Source of the DNA: Aulostomus chinensis
Lineage: Eukaryota > Chordata > Actinopteri > Syngnathiformes > Aulostomidae
Assembly: GCA_037954235.1 (NCBI GenBank)
Contig: JBBMOA010000004.1
Coordinates: forward strand, 29,865,420-29,929,419
Length of the DNA: 64,000 nucleotides
Reading direction: 5' to 3'
Shown here: piece by piece, positions 11,639 to 21,916 of the stretch
Position numbering within the stretch: the stretch's first letter is position 1
Layout: every line of letters begins with the position of its first letter
Program-made: the position numbers and the translations under genes
The notes under the pieces: generated by a model
The model's database searches: none
What the model saw: only the letters and a program-made list of their open reading frames with translations
What the model was told of the DNA's origin: nothing

Positions 11639-11747
11639 GCTTACGGCCATACCATTCTGAACTCGTCTGCTCTCGACAGCTAAGCAGGGTCCTGCCTGGT
11701 TAGTACTTGGATGGGAGACCGTCTGGGAATACCAGGTGGTGTAAGCT
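11639..11747 (+). pseudogene. 5S rRNA deletion variant, degenerate
   Basis: 109 nt with the 10-nt deletion plus tgctctcgacagc, gtcctgcc and gtctggg changes; the most eroded deletion copy. Confidence 0.85.
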
Positions 11748-12057
11748 TTTTTGTTTCATTGTGAGGAAAGGGCAGCTTTGAGTGTTTGGGGACCAGCATG
11801 AGCGAGCTTCCCTCACACACCTTTTCTTGAAGCGCCCTCCACAGCTTTCGAATGGAATGTCATGCAGTGTGTAATTTGAAGTAGACAGATGGCAGAAGCA
11901 GTACATTTCTCTAGATGACATCAAAATTCTTTTCTTTGTATTGACAGGACAACTATTTGGTGTGTAAAAAGACCATGAGGCTTTTGCACATCACATTTTT
12001 TTTGAGGTTGTAAAGTGAGTGAAATGGATATAGAGCCCATGTGTGTGAGAGTCAAGG

Positions 12058-12176
12058 GCTTACGGCCATACCACTCTGAACACGCCCGTTCTCGTCTGAT
12101 CTCGGAAGCTAAGCAGGGTCCGTCCTGGTTAGTACTTGGATGGGAGACCGCCTGGGAATACCAGGTGTTGTAAGCT
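12058..12176 (+). rRNA. 5S rRNA, diverged
   Basis: Full length with cgcccgttctcg, gggtccgtcctgg and ggtgttgtaagct substitutions. Confidence 0.85.
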
Positions 12177-12487
12177 TTTTTGTTTCATTGTGAGGAAAGG
12201 GCCGCTTTGAGTCTTTGGGGACCAGCATGAGCGAGCTTCCCTCACACACCTTTTCTTGAAGCGCCTTTCTGCAGCTTTGAATTGGAATCTCATGCAGCGT
12301 GTAATTTGAAGTAGACAGATGGAGGATGCAGTACTTTTCTCTCGATGACATCAACATTCTTTTCTTTTATTGACAGAACACCGATTTGGCGTGTGAAAAG
12401 ACCCTGAGGCTTTTGCGCATCACTTTTTTTTTTGAGGTTGTAAAGTGTGTGAAATGGATATAGAGCCCATGTGTGTCAGAGTCAAGG

Positions 12488-12606
12488 GCTTACAGCCATA
12501 CCACTCTGAACACGCCCGATCTCGTCTGATCTCGGAAGCTAAGCAGGGTCAGGCCTGGTTAGTACTTGGATGGAAGACCGCCTGGGAATACCAGGTGCTG
12601 TAAGCT
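12488..12606 (+). rRNA. 5S rRNA
   Basis: Full length; tacagcc in helix I and gggtcaggcc differ from consensus. Confidence 0.9.
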
Positions 12607-12917
12607 TTTTTGTTTCTTTGTGAGGAAAGGGCAGCTTTTAGTCTTTGGGGACCAGCATGAGCGAGCTTCCCTCACACACCTTTTCTTGAAGCGCCTTTCT
12701 GCAGCTTTGAATTGGAATCTCATGCAGCGTGTAATTTGAAGTAGACAGATGGAGGATGCAGTACTTTTCTCTCGATGACATCAACATTCTTTTCTTTGTA
12801 TTGACAGGACACCTTTTTGACGTGTGAAAAGACCCTGAGGCTGTTGCGCATCACTTTTTTTCTGAGGTTGTAAAGTGAGTGAAATGGATATAGAGCCCGT
12901 GTGTGTCAGAGTCAGGG

Positions 12918-13036
12918 GCTTACGGCCATACCACTCTGAACACGCCCGATCTTGTCTGATCTTGGAAGCTTAGCAGGGTCGGGCCTGGTTAGTACTTGGA
13001 TGGGAGACCGCCTGGGAATACCAGGTGCTGTAAGCT
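12918..13036 (+). rRNA. 5S rRNA
   Basis: Full length; two C to T changes (gatcttgtctgatcttgg) and gcttagcagg. Confidence 0.9.
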
Positions 13037-13345
13037 TTTTTGTTTCATTGTGAGGAAAGGGCCGCTTTGAGTCTTTGGGGACCAGCATGAGCGAGCTTCC
13101 CTCACACACCTTTTCTTGAAGCGCCCTCCGAAGCTTTGGAATGGAATGTCATGAAGTGGTTTATTTAAAGAAGACAGATGGCAGATGCAGTACTTTTTTC
13201 TCGATGACATCAACATTCTTTTCTTTTATTGACAGGACACCGATTTGGCGTGTGAAAAGACCCTGAGGCTGTTGCGCATCACTTTTTTTCTGAGGTTGTA
13301 CTGTGTGTGAAATGGATATAGAGCCCATGTGTTTCAGAGTCAAGG

Positions 13346-13464
13346 GCTTACGGCCATACCACTCTGAACACGCCCGATCTCGTCTGATCTCGGAAGCTAA
13401 GCAGGGTCGGGCCTGGTTAGTACTTGGATGGGAGACCGCCTGGGAATACCAGGTGCTGTAAGCT
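13346..13464 (+). rRNA. 5S rRNA, consensus copy
   Basis: Identical to the copy at 5684 by eye; intact helices, boxes A and C, and a T-run. Good candidate for an active gene. Confidence 0.96.
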
Positions 13465-13774
13465 TTTTTGTTTCATTGTGAGGAAAGGGCAGCTTTGAGT
13501 CTTTGGGGACCAGCATGAGCGAGCTTCCCTCACACACCTTTTCTTGAAGCCCCTTTCCGCAGCATTGAAATTGAATGTCATGCAGCGTTTAATTTGAAGT
13601 AGACAGATGGCAGATGCAGTAGTTTTCTCGAGATGACATCAACATTCTTTTCTTTTATTGACAGGACACCTATTTGGCGTGTGAAAAGACCGTGAGGCTG
13701 TTGCACGTCACTTTTTTTCTGAGGTTGTAAAGTGAGTGAAATGGATATAGAGCCCATGTGTGTCAGAGTCAAGG

Positions 13775-13893
13775 GCTTACGGCCATACCACTCTGAACAC
13801 GCCTGATCTTGTCTGATCTTGAAAGCTAAGCAGGGTCAGGCCTGGTTAGTACTTGGATGGGAGACCGCCTGGGAATACCAGGTGCTGTAAGCT
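13775..13893 (+). rRNA. 5S rRNA, C-to-T rich
   Basis: Full length with cctgatcttgtctgatcttgaa and gggtcaggcc, mostly C-to-T or G-to-A changes; same sequence as the next copy. Confidence 0.88.
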
Positions 13894-14202
13894 TTTTTGT
13901 TTCATTGTGAGGAAAGGGCCGCTTTGAGTCTTTGGGGACCAGCATGAGCGAGCTTCCCTCACACACCTTTTCTTGAAGCGCCCTCCGAAGCTTTGGAATG
14001 GAATGTCATGAAGTGGTTTATTTAAAGAAGACAGATGGCAGATGCAGTACTTTTTTCTCGATGACATCAACATTCTTTTCTTTTATTGACAGGACACCGA
14101 TTTGGCGTGTGAAAAGACCCTGAGGCTGTTGCGCATCACTTTTTTTCTGAGGTTGTAAAGTGAGTGAAATGGATATAGAGCCCATGTGTGTCAGAGTCAA
14201 GG

Positions 14203-14321
14203 GCTTACGGCCATACCACTCTGAACACGCCTGATCTTGTCTGATCTTGAAAGCTAAGCAGGGTCAGGCCTGGTTAGTACTTGGATGGGAGACCGCCTGG
14301 GAATACCAGGTGCTGTAAGCT
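14203..14321 (+). rRNA. 5S rRNA, last copy of left array
   Basis: Same variant as the copy at 13775, 428 bp upstream. Followed by 156 bp of spacer before the array stops. Confidence 0.88.
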
Positions 14322-14477
14322 TTTTTGTTTCTTTGTGAGGAAAGGGCAGCTTTGAGTCTTTGGGGACCAGCATGAGCGAGCTTCCCTCACACACCTTTTC
14401 TTGAAGCGCCTTTCCGCAGCTTTGAAATTGAATGTCATGCAGTGGTTAATTTGAAGTAGACAGATGGCAGATGCAGT

Positions 14478-15143
14478 GCACTGGGCTTCTCTCTACTCCT
14501 CTCTGTCCTCCTATATGTGTCATACATAAATTATACTCATACGTATTACTGACTTGTCTCCTTCTCTGAAGCCTTCAGGCTCCCCTCATGCCAGACCTGG
14601 GTGCTGCTGGAGGAGGCAGCAGATCTGAAGAGGCTCAAGCTGCCACCTGTAGCTCCACCTGCTCGCATCACCGTCTGTCCATCAGTGTCTCTCTCTCCCT
14701 TTATCTCTGTCCCTTTCTTTGCTTCTACATATCTGTCGTCCTCCATTATCTGTCTTTGTCTCTGCCCCGCTCTCCTGCTCTCTTTCCCCCCAACCGGTCA
14801 AAGCAGAAGGCCGTCCCCATTGAGCCTGGATCTGCTCGATTTTCCTGCCTGTTAAAAGGAAGGTTTTTGTCACTGTTTTTGCAGGATGTGCTTGCTGATG
14901 GAGAATTGTTGGGTGTAGATTCATTAAAGGAGTTTGGTACTGGACCTGCTCTATCTTTAAAGTGTCATGGGATAACTTTTTTTGTGATTTGGTGCAATAT
15001 CAATAAAATTAACTTGACCAGTGTTATTTGTGGTCTTTTGTTAATTGTATGCCGCATGAAATTATTGTTGGTCACTTTTCTCTCACAGTGGCAAGACAAG
15101 AACACTTCTACTTTTGATGATGACAGTTTGTTCAACACTAAAC
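14478..15143 (+). repeat. array-flank segment, inverted copy of about 56680-57358
   Basis: From the first base after the spacer this matches, in reverse orientation, the DNA next to the right array, including the 'ctgggcttctctctactcc' start and the LINE-like tail at 14830-15040. Identity by eye is high with a few indels. It stops at 15143, where a truncated tRNA-Asn begins. Confidence 0.85.
14810..15050 (+). mobile_element. Rex1/L2-like LINE 3'-tail fragment
   Basis: This dispersed tail also occurs at about 40850-41080 (plus) and, inverted, at 45560-45830 and 56830-57050. Diagnostic pieces are 'ggatgtgcttgctgatgg', 'tgttgggtgtagattca', 'gtgatttgg' and a terminal 'aataaaattaacttgac'. No coding part is attached. 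Confidence 0.5.
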
Positions 15144-15172
15144 AGCGCGCTGACCGATTGAGCCACAGAGAC
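15144..15172 (-). pseudogene. truncated tRNA-Asn (5' 29 nt only)
   Basis: The minus strand matches the first 29 nt of the tRNA-Asn at 43680 (acceptor 5' strand, D arm) and breaks off before the anticodon stem, exactly where the array-flank segment begins. It marks a duplication or rearrangement breakpoint. Confidence 0.8.
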
Positions 15173-15480
15173 TCTGAGTCTCCTGCTTTTCATGAAGAGT
15201 TTTCAGGCTAAATTTCAGAGTGTGAGGACACACTGCACATTTGAGGGAACATGAAGGACAGATGAGAGTCTGACTGTCATGGTGAAAGCCTTCAGCACAA
15301 GAACTGAAACAGCCCCCACAATCTTAACCCCCCCAGACCAAACATCATCGTCCAGCCTCCAACCAGAGGTCCATCAGTTATCATGGGAGCCACATGTGGA
15401 GTCTGGATTCTTTTCAAGAATGAGACGGCAATGACAGTCCTGCCAAGTGACATCACTGACATGAATGGATGACTTCAGTC
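15173..15480 (+). repeat. tRNA-Asn cassette flank, inverted copy of about 43383-43679
   Basis: About 300 bp match the 5' flank of the tRNA-Asn at 43680 in reverse orientation. A shorter stretch (from 'catcatcgtccagcc' to 'ggatgacttcag') recurs near 51240-51385. Confidence 0.8.
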
Positions 15481-16898
15481 ACGTGACTGAAGTGCTGTGG
15501 TTCTTCTGATGAAGGGCGGCATGATGTTTGCTGTCTCAGGCTCCACCAAATGTCCTCTTTAGGACGCCACAATGTGGCCTCTTCAGTGCTCCATCTTCCC
15601 TGCATCGGAGACACAAGGGTTTCTCCTGGTGCCGACCCTATCATCCTTCTACCGAATGGTGCGGCGATGGATCCTCAGAGGACGCTGGGATCCTTCTTCT
15701 CATCAGTGCCACAGTTTTTCATGGAGGGAACAACAGGAGCTTTTTAGTCATGTTTTGCTTGGTGTTTCCTGCTCAGAGCATCAGGATCTGTGACGCCATC
15801 TTGTGATAGTGGGTCATCATCTTGTTGTGTGATAGTGGATTCATTTATCTGCTATTTCAACACATTCAAGTTCATTATCCCTACATGTCAAAACACATTT
15901 GGTGTGGAGTTTTACTTTCTGGCCTCAATCATAATGTGTGCATTTATTCTTCATGAACATTTCTCAGCTTTGTAAGTTTATGATATTTTTTCTTCCTCTG
16001 TTTTCTATTCCATTGTTGTTGATGATTCTATTGCAGGTTTGAGTTCCCTGTTGACTGAAGCAGAAACAGGAACAAAAAGCTGGAGGTGGTCAGAGCTCCA
16101 AGTTGGGACGCTGATATTAAAGTAGGAGATGAACACATCCGGGTTAGCCATCACTCTCAGAACCTGCGACTTTACCTCTTCAGAATGTAGCAGCATAGCA
16201 TAGCTTCATCTCACCAGTTAGTGGCCCACTTTGATGTCTGGGATATGAGGTTAAAGGTTCTTTACAGCTCTGAATGAAGGGTTTATAAAGTGTTAACAAT
16301 GCCACAAATAACACAAGCATTCAGTAATCCTTGATAAAAGGAGACTCACCATCAAGTTGGACAAGTTGAAGAACAAAAGGACTTCTCCACGATCACATTT
16401 ATCCTCACTGGTCCATACTTGGGGACCTCTGTACTAAATGGAGAGTTGAGGAAATGGGCTTGTTGTGGCCCTGCGGTCCCCAGACCTCCTGTACAGTCAC
16501 CAAGAACTGGCAGACACAATCGTAATGGAACCAATTATTTTAAAATGACAGTAACAAGTAAGAAATAAGGCATTACAGCTTTGAAGGAACTTGTCCAGCA
16601 CTGGTTTGTGAGTGGGTGTTGTCCTGTATTGGCAGGAAAAACTCCTTGAAATGTCATGCAAGTTTTTTCTTCAAAAGAAATGTGTAAAACATTCAGTAAC
16701 ATCCAGGACCAAAGACAAGAGAGGGCAATGCTCCAGGAGTCTTTGATCTCTGAATTCTATCTTTGATCTCTGAATTCTGTGCATTAATCTCTGAATTCTG
16801 TGCATTGATCTCCTGCTTCAGTCTTTGATCTCTGACTGATCCTAAACTAATCAAAGGATCACATCAGCATATTGGTCCAGTCTACAGATGGTGATTTT
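15481..16898. other. no recognisable gene; local repeats
   Basis: Nothing coding or structural is recognised. Between 16740 and 16840 the phrase 'tctttgatctctgaattc' recurs several times in imperfect tandem. The stretch 16800-16905 is directly repeated at 53465-53580. Confidence 0.4.
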
Positions 16899-17354
16899 AC
16901 CAAGTGCACTGCAGCAGTCCTTATGCTGTCTGCTGTTGTGTCACAGCAAAGTAAGGAAACAGCCTGACGGTCCTCAGGAGGAAATTCAACAACCTCCAAA
17001 GATGGAGGTGAAACTAGACCTGCTCATGTTTGCTGTCCTTGATGAACTTGGGCGGTACTCTGGTGCAGGGATGAGCTCATTGAGATGATCTGGGAGCAGT
17101 CCTGATGTCAAATGGACAAAATGTTTATTAAATCTCTAATGACTTGTTTTAACTGAACCTCCTGGATCCTGTGGTGCCTGATGAGGAGACAACTTGGGTA
17201 CAAAGTTGAAGAGGAGGGTTTTTGGAGGGGAGATGATTTTTTTTCTAGTGTTGTAAATCAAAATAACTACAACGACATGATAGAATTTCTCAAAATGTCC
17301 TGACTAAGATGGATTCCAAACCAAATCAGCTGTCACAAGGGAAAGTCTGCATGT

Positions 17355-17355
<1 letters not shown>

Positions 17356-17421
<66 letters not shown>
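17356..17421. repeat. (CA)n microsatellite
   Basis: An uninterrupted AC run of about 33 repeats, inserted relative to the inverted partner near 42870. Confidence 0.97.
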
Positions 17422-17720
17422 AACTGACATTCCCAGGGACTAAACCAAACCAATTCCTACGTAACCCTAAGCTCCACCTCAGTTCCAGATGAAACTGGTT
17501 GAACATGGAACCGTCCCACTTGGAACATTTCCATCACCTTCACCACCACTGGAGTATCAACAAAGATTTTGGTCAACACCAGAATGGTTGAGACAAGACA
17601 ACATGCTCCCAATCCTCTCTCTCTCCCTCATCATCAGCTGCTACAGCCCTTGAAAGAAAACCTTTGACACATGGACCTACAGTAAGAGCAGATGTTGTTT
17701 CCTCTGGAACAGCAGTTTAA

Positions 17721-17802
17721 CGTTGTTGGCAGGACTCGAACCTGCGCGGGGAGACCCCAATGGATTTCTAGTCTATCGCCTTAACCACTCGGCCACAACA
17801 AC
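17721..17802 (-). tRNA. tRNA-Ser(AGA)
   Basis: An 82-nt serine-type cloverleaf with a long variable arm (ggggtctcccc) and anticodon AGA. The acceptor gttgttg/caacaac pairs fully, and the T loop ttcgagt is normal. Compared with the copy at 42507, one G to A change in the anticodon stem (ataga/tccat) makes an A-C mismatch. Confidence 0.85.
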
Positions 17803-17898
17803 TACACTCCCATGAGCATGAGTAGAGGATTGATATTCAACAATTTATCTTCATTGACGCACAGTAGATTTTTTTTATATTCTCACACACACAAACTA

Positions 17899-17900
<2 letters not shown>

Positions 17901-17935
<35 letters not shown>
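17901..17935. repeat. (TG)n microsatellite
   Basis: A pure TG run of about 17 repeats. Confidence 0.95.
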
Positions 17936-17936
<1 letters not shown>

Positions 17937-19289
17937 AGTGGTTTTGACTGAGTCATGAAGAGGAGGATTTCTCCATTTTTGTCGTCACTCTGCAACCAAT
18001 TTTCAGTTTATCTCATAAAAATGAACAATCTTTGACATATTTCTTTCTTTTGTGTGTCAACAACTTTGGTCTTGAAAGCTCCTGACAAACACACCACATG
18101 TCACACACTCTACACTTTTAATCTGTTGAGAATGTAGACAAATTTATATATATTTGCTTAAACTGTAGTTAAATTTATACATACATTCACTTAAAATAGA
18201 GTGTAGGACACACAAGGCAGTTGTAATAAAGATGTTTCTGTGGCAGTTCCCAAAGAGGTAGAAAAGCTTCCAACACTGTATTTAGTTCATCAATGTACTT
18301 CTTTCGTGTTAGTAGCGGTACCGGGATCTCCTGCTTATGCATCCCAGGCAGAATCGATGACTTAGCTGCAAGTCACCTTATTTGACCTCGTGAACATCTG
18401 GTAGTAGTAAAAGGTGTTTTACAGAGGGGTCCCACAAATCTCCAAAGCACCAGGATTATTTGGTGCCATTGTGACTCTAGGAAGGAACTTATAAATACTG
18501 GAGACAACACAGATCGACATTCCAAGATATAAGACAACAGAAAAACACTTCCTATCAGCAGTGAAGCACAGACCAGACTGTTTAGAGTGGACAGGTGAAA
18601 AGGTCACAACAGGGAATAGCGGGAGTGAGGCTCATGCTAGCATCACTCCCTCAAGCCAATTAAGTCAGAACAGAGTCCACAAGAATTTCCATGGTGGGAT
18701 GAGGCCGTGAAAGATAAGAGCATGGCCGTAAATCGGAAAGAGGTTTTAATCTTCACAGCTGCAACAACAAGGCCACGATGGACCAGAAGGGACTGGCATG
18801 GGGTCAGACAGAAGATCCTGCAACACACATGAAGATCAAAAATACACACTTGCACGCAGAAGCGATCACATAAGCACCTCCCTGTAACACATAAAAACTG
18901 GAGAAGATAGTTAGATCGTTGGACTTCTTGCCCCAACGCCAGGGACGACGCATCTGAGTATGCTGACTCCAGCATAGGGGAAGACGATCTCCAGAGCTCT
19001 GTATTCTTTCCTGTTAATCTGAATAAATTCTTTTCAACCAACTGGAAGGTGTCCTCTCCAGATTTTGAACAGCGCAATACATATACTCTGTGGGTCCTTC
19101 TGATTGATTAATGATGACTTGTTGAAAAATTCCTACAAGAACATGAAACGTGCGGCCCCAGTGACCCTGCATGACATTTTTGTCCAATTTAAATTTTGAT
19201 TCATGACCCAGAACCACTCAAAACCCCAGAAAAATAAAGGTTTTGATGCATTAAAGACATAAATAGTAATGTTTCAAGGGGGCTGCATG
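17936..19289. other. unassigned region before the EnSpm element
   Basis: No gene is recognised. 18600-19085 has an LTR-like layout (separate entry). The rest is AT-rich unique-looking DNA. Confidence 0.3.
18600..19085 (+). mobile_element. possible solitary LTR
   Basis: A TATA-like 'acataaaaac' near 18888 is followed about 130 bp later by 'gaataaattc' (19019), a GT-rich 'ggaaggtgtcctctcc' stretch and a region of moderate GC. This order resembles a retroviral-type LTR (promoter, R, polyadenylation signal). Neither edges nor a target duplication were established, and no internal genes are present. Confidence 0.25.
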
Positions 19290-19639
19290 CACAGCAAATT
19301 TCTGAGTGAAAAAATCTGGAGTTTGACACAAAGCAGTGAAGGAGTAAAAATTTTGGAGTTTATTCCCACATTGAGACTCCAGCTCGTGTTAACTGATACT
19401 CTGAAGCAGTGTGGGAAAAGTCGTACATTCACTGGGTGTTCAGGGCAGTGAATCACCTCCACCCCAGAGTTCATTCAACGTTTCTCTCGCTCCTACTTAT
19501 ACAGAGACAGGTACGTGAGCAATTGTACCTCTTAAACCGTTCTTAATGTTGATATGTTTCGATTTATGTGCTATCAAACTGAATACTGGCCAGGACTAAG
19601 TGACTTGTAAGGAAGAACTTCAATTTTCCAACTCTTGCA

Positions 19640-19910
19640 GAACGTCATCAGTGAGGCAACTGGGTAAGCGAGCTTCTTCCAGTCGTGCTCATATTTCACG
19701 TATTAAATGAACACTGGCTCTTGTCATTCCGTCTGGTGTCGTTAAAAAGTAGTTTTGCTCGCTTCACGTTCGGTTGTTTATTTTTTATTTCCTGCGCGTG
19801 TCGTTTTTAGACGAACTTCTGTCACAACATCGGACTGGACACGCCGCGGCTCGAAGGCTGCGTGACAGGACACCGGGGCCTTCACGAGAGGAACCTGACA
19901 GGTAACATTA
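19640..19910 (+). promoter_or_regulatory. CpG-rich 5' region of the EnSpm element, likely promoter and 5'UTR exons
   Basis: The stretch 19780-19910 is clearly richer in GC and CpG than its surroundings. Possible untranslated exons end at donors 'actgggtaagc' (19669) and 'gacaggtaac' (about 19901), upstream of the first coding exon. Inferred from composition and splice-like signals only. Confidence 0.35.
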
Positions 19911-21908
19911 ACGCTTCACATTTACCACGAAAAGCTTTGACAAGCAACGCGACCGTGACGTACTGTAATTGTGAATCAAATGGTGAAAACACGGTCGGCT
20001 AGTCGTGCTAAATAATGTGATTAAATGCAGACTAAGCTAATGGAGAACACCAGTGATAAGAGTTCATGGTTTAGAGTGCTGTTGTGTGCAGACATTGGAT
20101 TACTAGCTCTGGAAATTGGCTATGCTGAGCAAAAGCAGATTTTTTTACACAAAATGTTGCTGTTCTTCAGTCTGCCAGTGTCTTTTTTTCTACTGGCAAA
20201 TGTTTTTAAATGGGAAAAGATAGCCCACCCAATTTTTTATTGGCCCTCTCAAAATATAATTTTTGCCTACACCACACTGGGCCTCCTTTACTTAAAAAAT
20301 GATTAAAATAATGCATTATATACCGTAACAGCCCCAACACAGACAGACTGTTACAGTTACAATCCTTTCTTTGCTATTAATGTCTATATTAAAACTCCTT
20401 TTTCCCTTAAGTGCTCAAGATGTTGATAAAGGTGAAATACAAAGGGACAAGGAAATGTGTTAAACTGATGAAATCAGCTTCTCCGATTTCATCGGTTTGG
20501 GTAAGTTAGGTTCATTTTGAATTGAGTAATTCATGGGGCTTTAATGACAATGTGTTAATGGAGTGTTGCTTGTCATGCTTCAGTTCATCAGAAATTTCTC
20601 ATACCAGAAGAGACAATGCTGAAAACCACAGATGACCAGGGAATAGAGGTGGATGAGGACGTCTCTCTGGAGCTTGCGACTGTTAAAGATGTCTGCTTCG
20701 TCATCTGCACTGATGATGGTAAAGTGGTGTCAGTTTCTGTTTTATCATTATGAAGTGATGATATTCTTGAGAAAAATGTTCCCTTTGAAAGAAATGTGTC
20801 AGTGTTTAATTTTTTTAATCAAAATAATTGGATATTTAAAAAAAGCACAACCAAATGTCTGCTTTTCAGACCTCCAACCACCAGACCTTTTCAAGGACAA
20901 CACTGACAGTGCAGACCTGGCCGAGTATATAACACTCAAACCATGTGGTAGGGAATGTTATCACGTACAGAATGAAATACTAAGTAACTATTCTCTGTTG
21001 ATAGCAAGTAGTAATGTTGATTTTGGTGATCAGGTTTATGCCTTATACACTGATGGGGTTTTTATCCTCAGATTTGGCACTTCTGCAGCCAGGTGAAGGA
21101 TCCTCCTCCTCCAGTCTAACAGATACACTGTCCATCACAAGCTTAAGCAGCCCAAGAAGCGACACAAGTGATGCTGGATATCAACTTGCTCACCCTGATA
21201 TGGACAGCACCCGTGCAAGAAGTGTAAGTGTAGTGATTTACATACTTGACAGTTTGCTAGTTGGTTAGCGTAACTTAGGATGCAGATTAAACTCAGGGGC
21301 TACAGATCTTGAAAGCCTCATCCTAAATGATATTTTTTTGTGACAGATTGATGTTTCCTGAAGAAATGATCAGTACTTTTGGTCGCTAATTCTTTTGATC
21401 TTTTTAAAAATCTATTCCAATTAGGTGGTGGAGCAGATTCCGAGCTCAAAGCCAGCAGGGATGACCGTGATTAAGGAGTATGAAGACACGGGGAGTTTGA
21501 AAGATTCAACTCGCCCATTAATGGTGAACATCATTGTGGCTCACATGCGTGAAAAGGAAGGGTAAGAAGCTTGATGCTGGTACCTAAATGTTCTTTTTTT
21601 CAGTGAAGGAAAGAATCTTTTCACAAACAATATTTATGTATTTTAGGAGAGCAGTAGCCAAAACAACCAAGGAGTTTCATGCTCTTGGGATTGTGTTACT
21701 CTTCCCATCTTTGAAGGATCCATACTCAAAAAAGGGATATGTGAGTTTGCATTGTAAATACAGTGTGAAATCCTGATCTTTTTCAGAATTTTACCATTTG
21801 CTTTCCTTTGAAACTTTAAAATGTCAGAACTCTAACCAGATATTATTTCAGGAACATTTCTATGACATCCAGAGCAACACAGGTTTTCTTGAGTGGAGGG
21901 TGAAGACA

Positions 21909-21916
21909 GTTCAACG
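21909..21916. repeat. hAT target-site duplication, left copy
   Basis: GTTCAACG directly before the left terminal repeat; repeated exactly at 25424-25431. Confidence 0.95.

Larger units (their letters stand above)
2415..14477 (+). repeat. left tandem 5S rDNA array (28 copies)
   Basis: Repeat units of about 429 bp hold a 119-bp 5S gene and a spacer of about 310 bp. Each spacer has a TATA-like 'gatatag' about 29 bp upstream of the gene, and a T6-T7 run follows the gene and serves as the Pol III terminator. The array begins in mid-spacer at 'tgaggaaagg' (2415) and ends in mid-spacer at 'gatgcagt' (14477). Nine copies have a 10-nt internal deletion. From 2711 to about 10330 the units are organised as a five-unit higher-order repeat of 2,125 bp. 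Beyond that the units are monomeric and more diverged. Confidence 0.97.
16899..17900 (-). repeat. tRNA-Ser(AGA) cassette, inverted copy of 42410-43365
   Basis: About 1 kb, including the tRNA-Ser and long flanks on both sides, matches 42410-43365 in opposite orientation, apart from the (CA)n tract at 17356, which is absent from the other copy. The 17127-17330 part also recurs directly at about 53620-53800. Confidence 0.88.

Noticed and set aside
2353..14477. Many conserved 64-85-residue minus-strand reading frames in the left array
   Set aside because: They cross 5S genes and spacer alike and recur only because the units are repeated. They have no start context, splice sites or family motifs.
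2415..14477. A small nuclear RNA gene in the 5S spacer, as occurs in some animals
   Set aside because: The spacer was read for U1, U2, U5 and U6-type cores on both strands and nothing convincing was seen.
14588..15211. A 207-residue plus-strand frame beside the left array
   Set aside because: It runs through the LINE-like tail and the duplicated flank, and its inverted counterpart at 57 kb does not keep it open; no domain.
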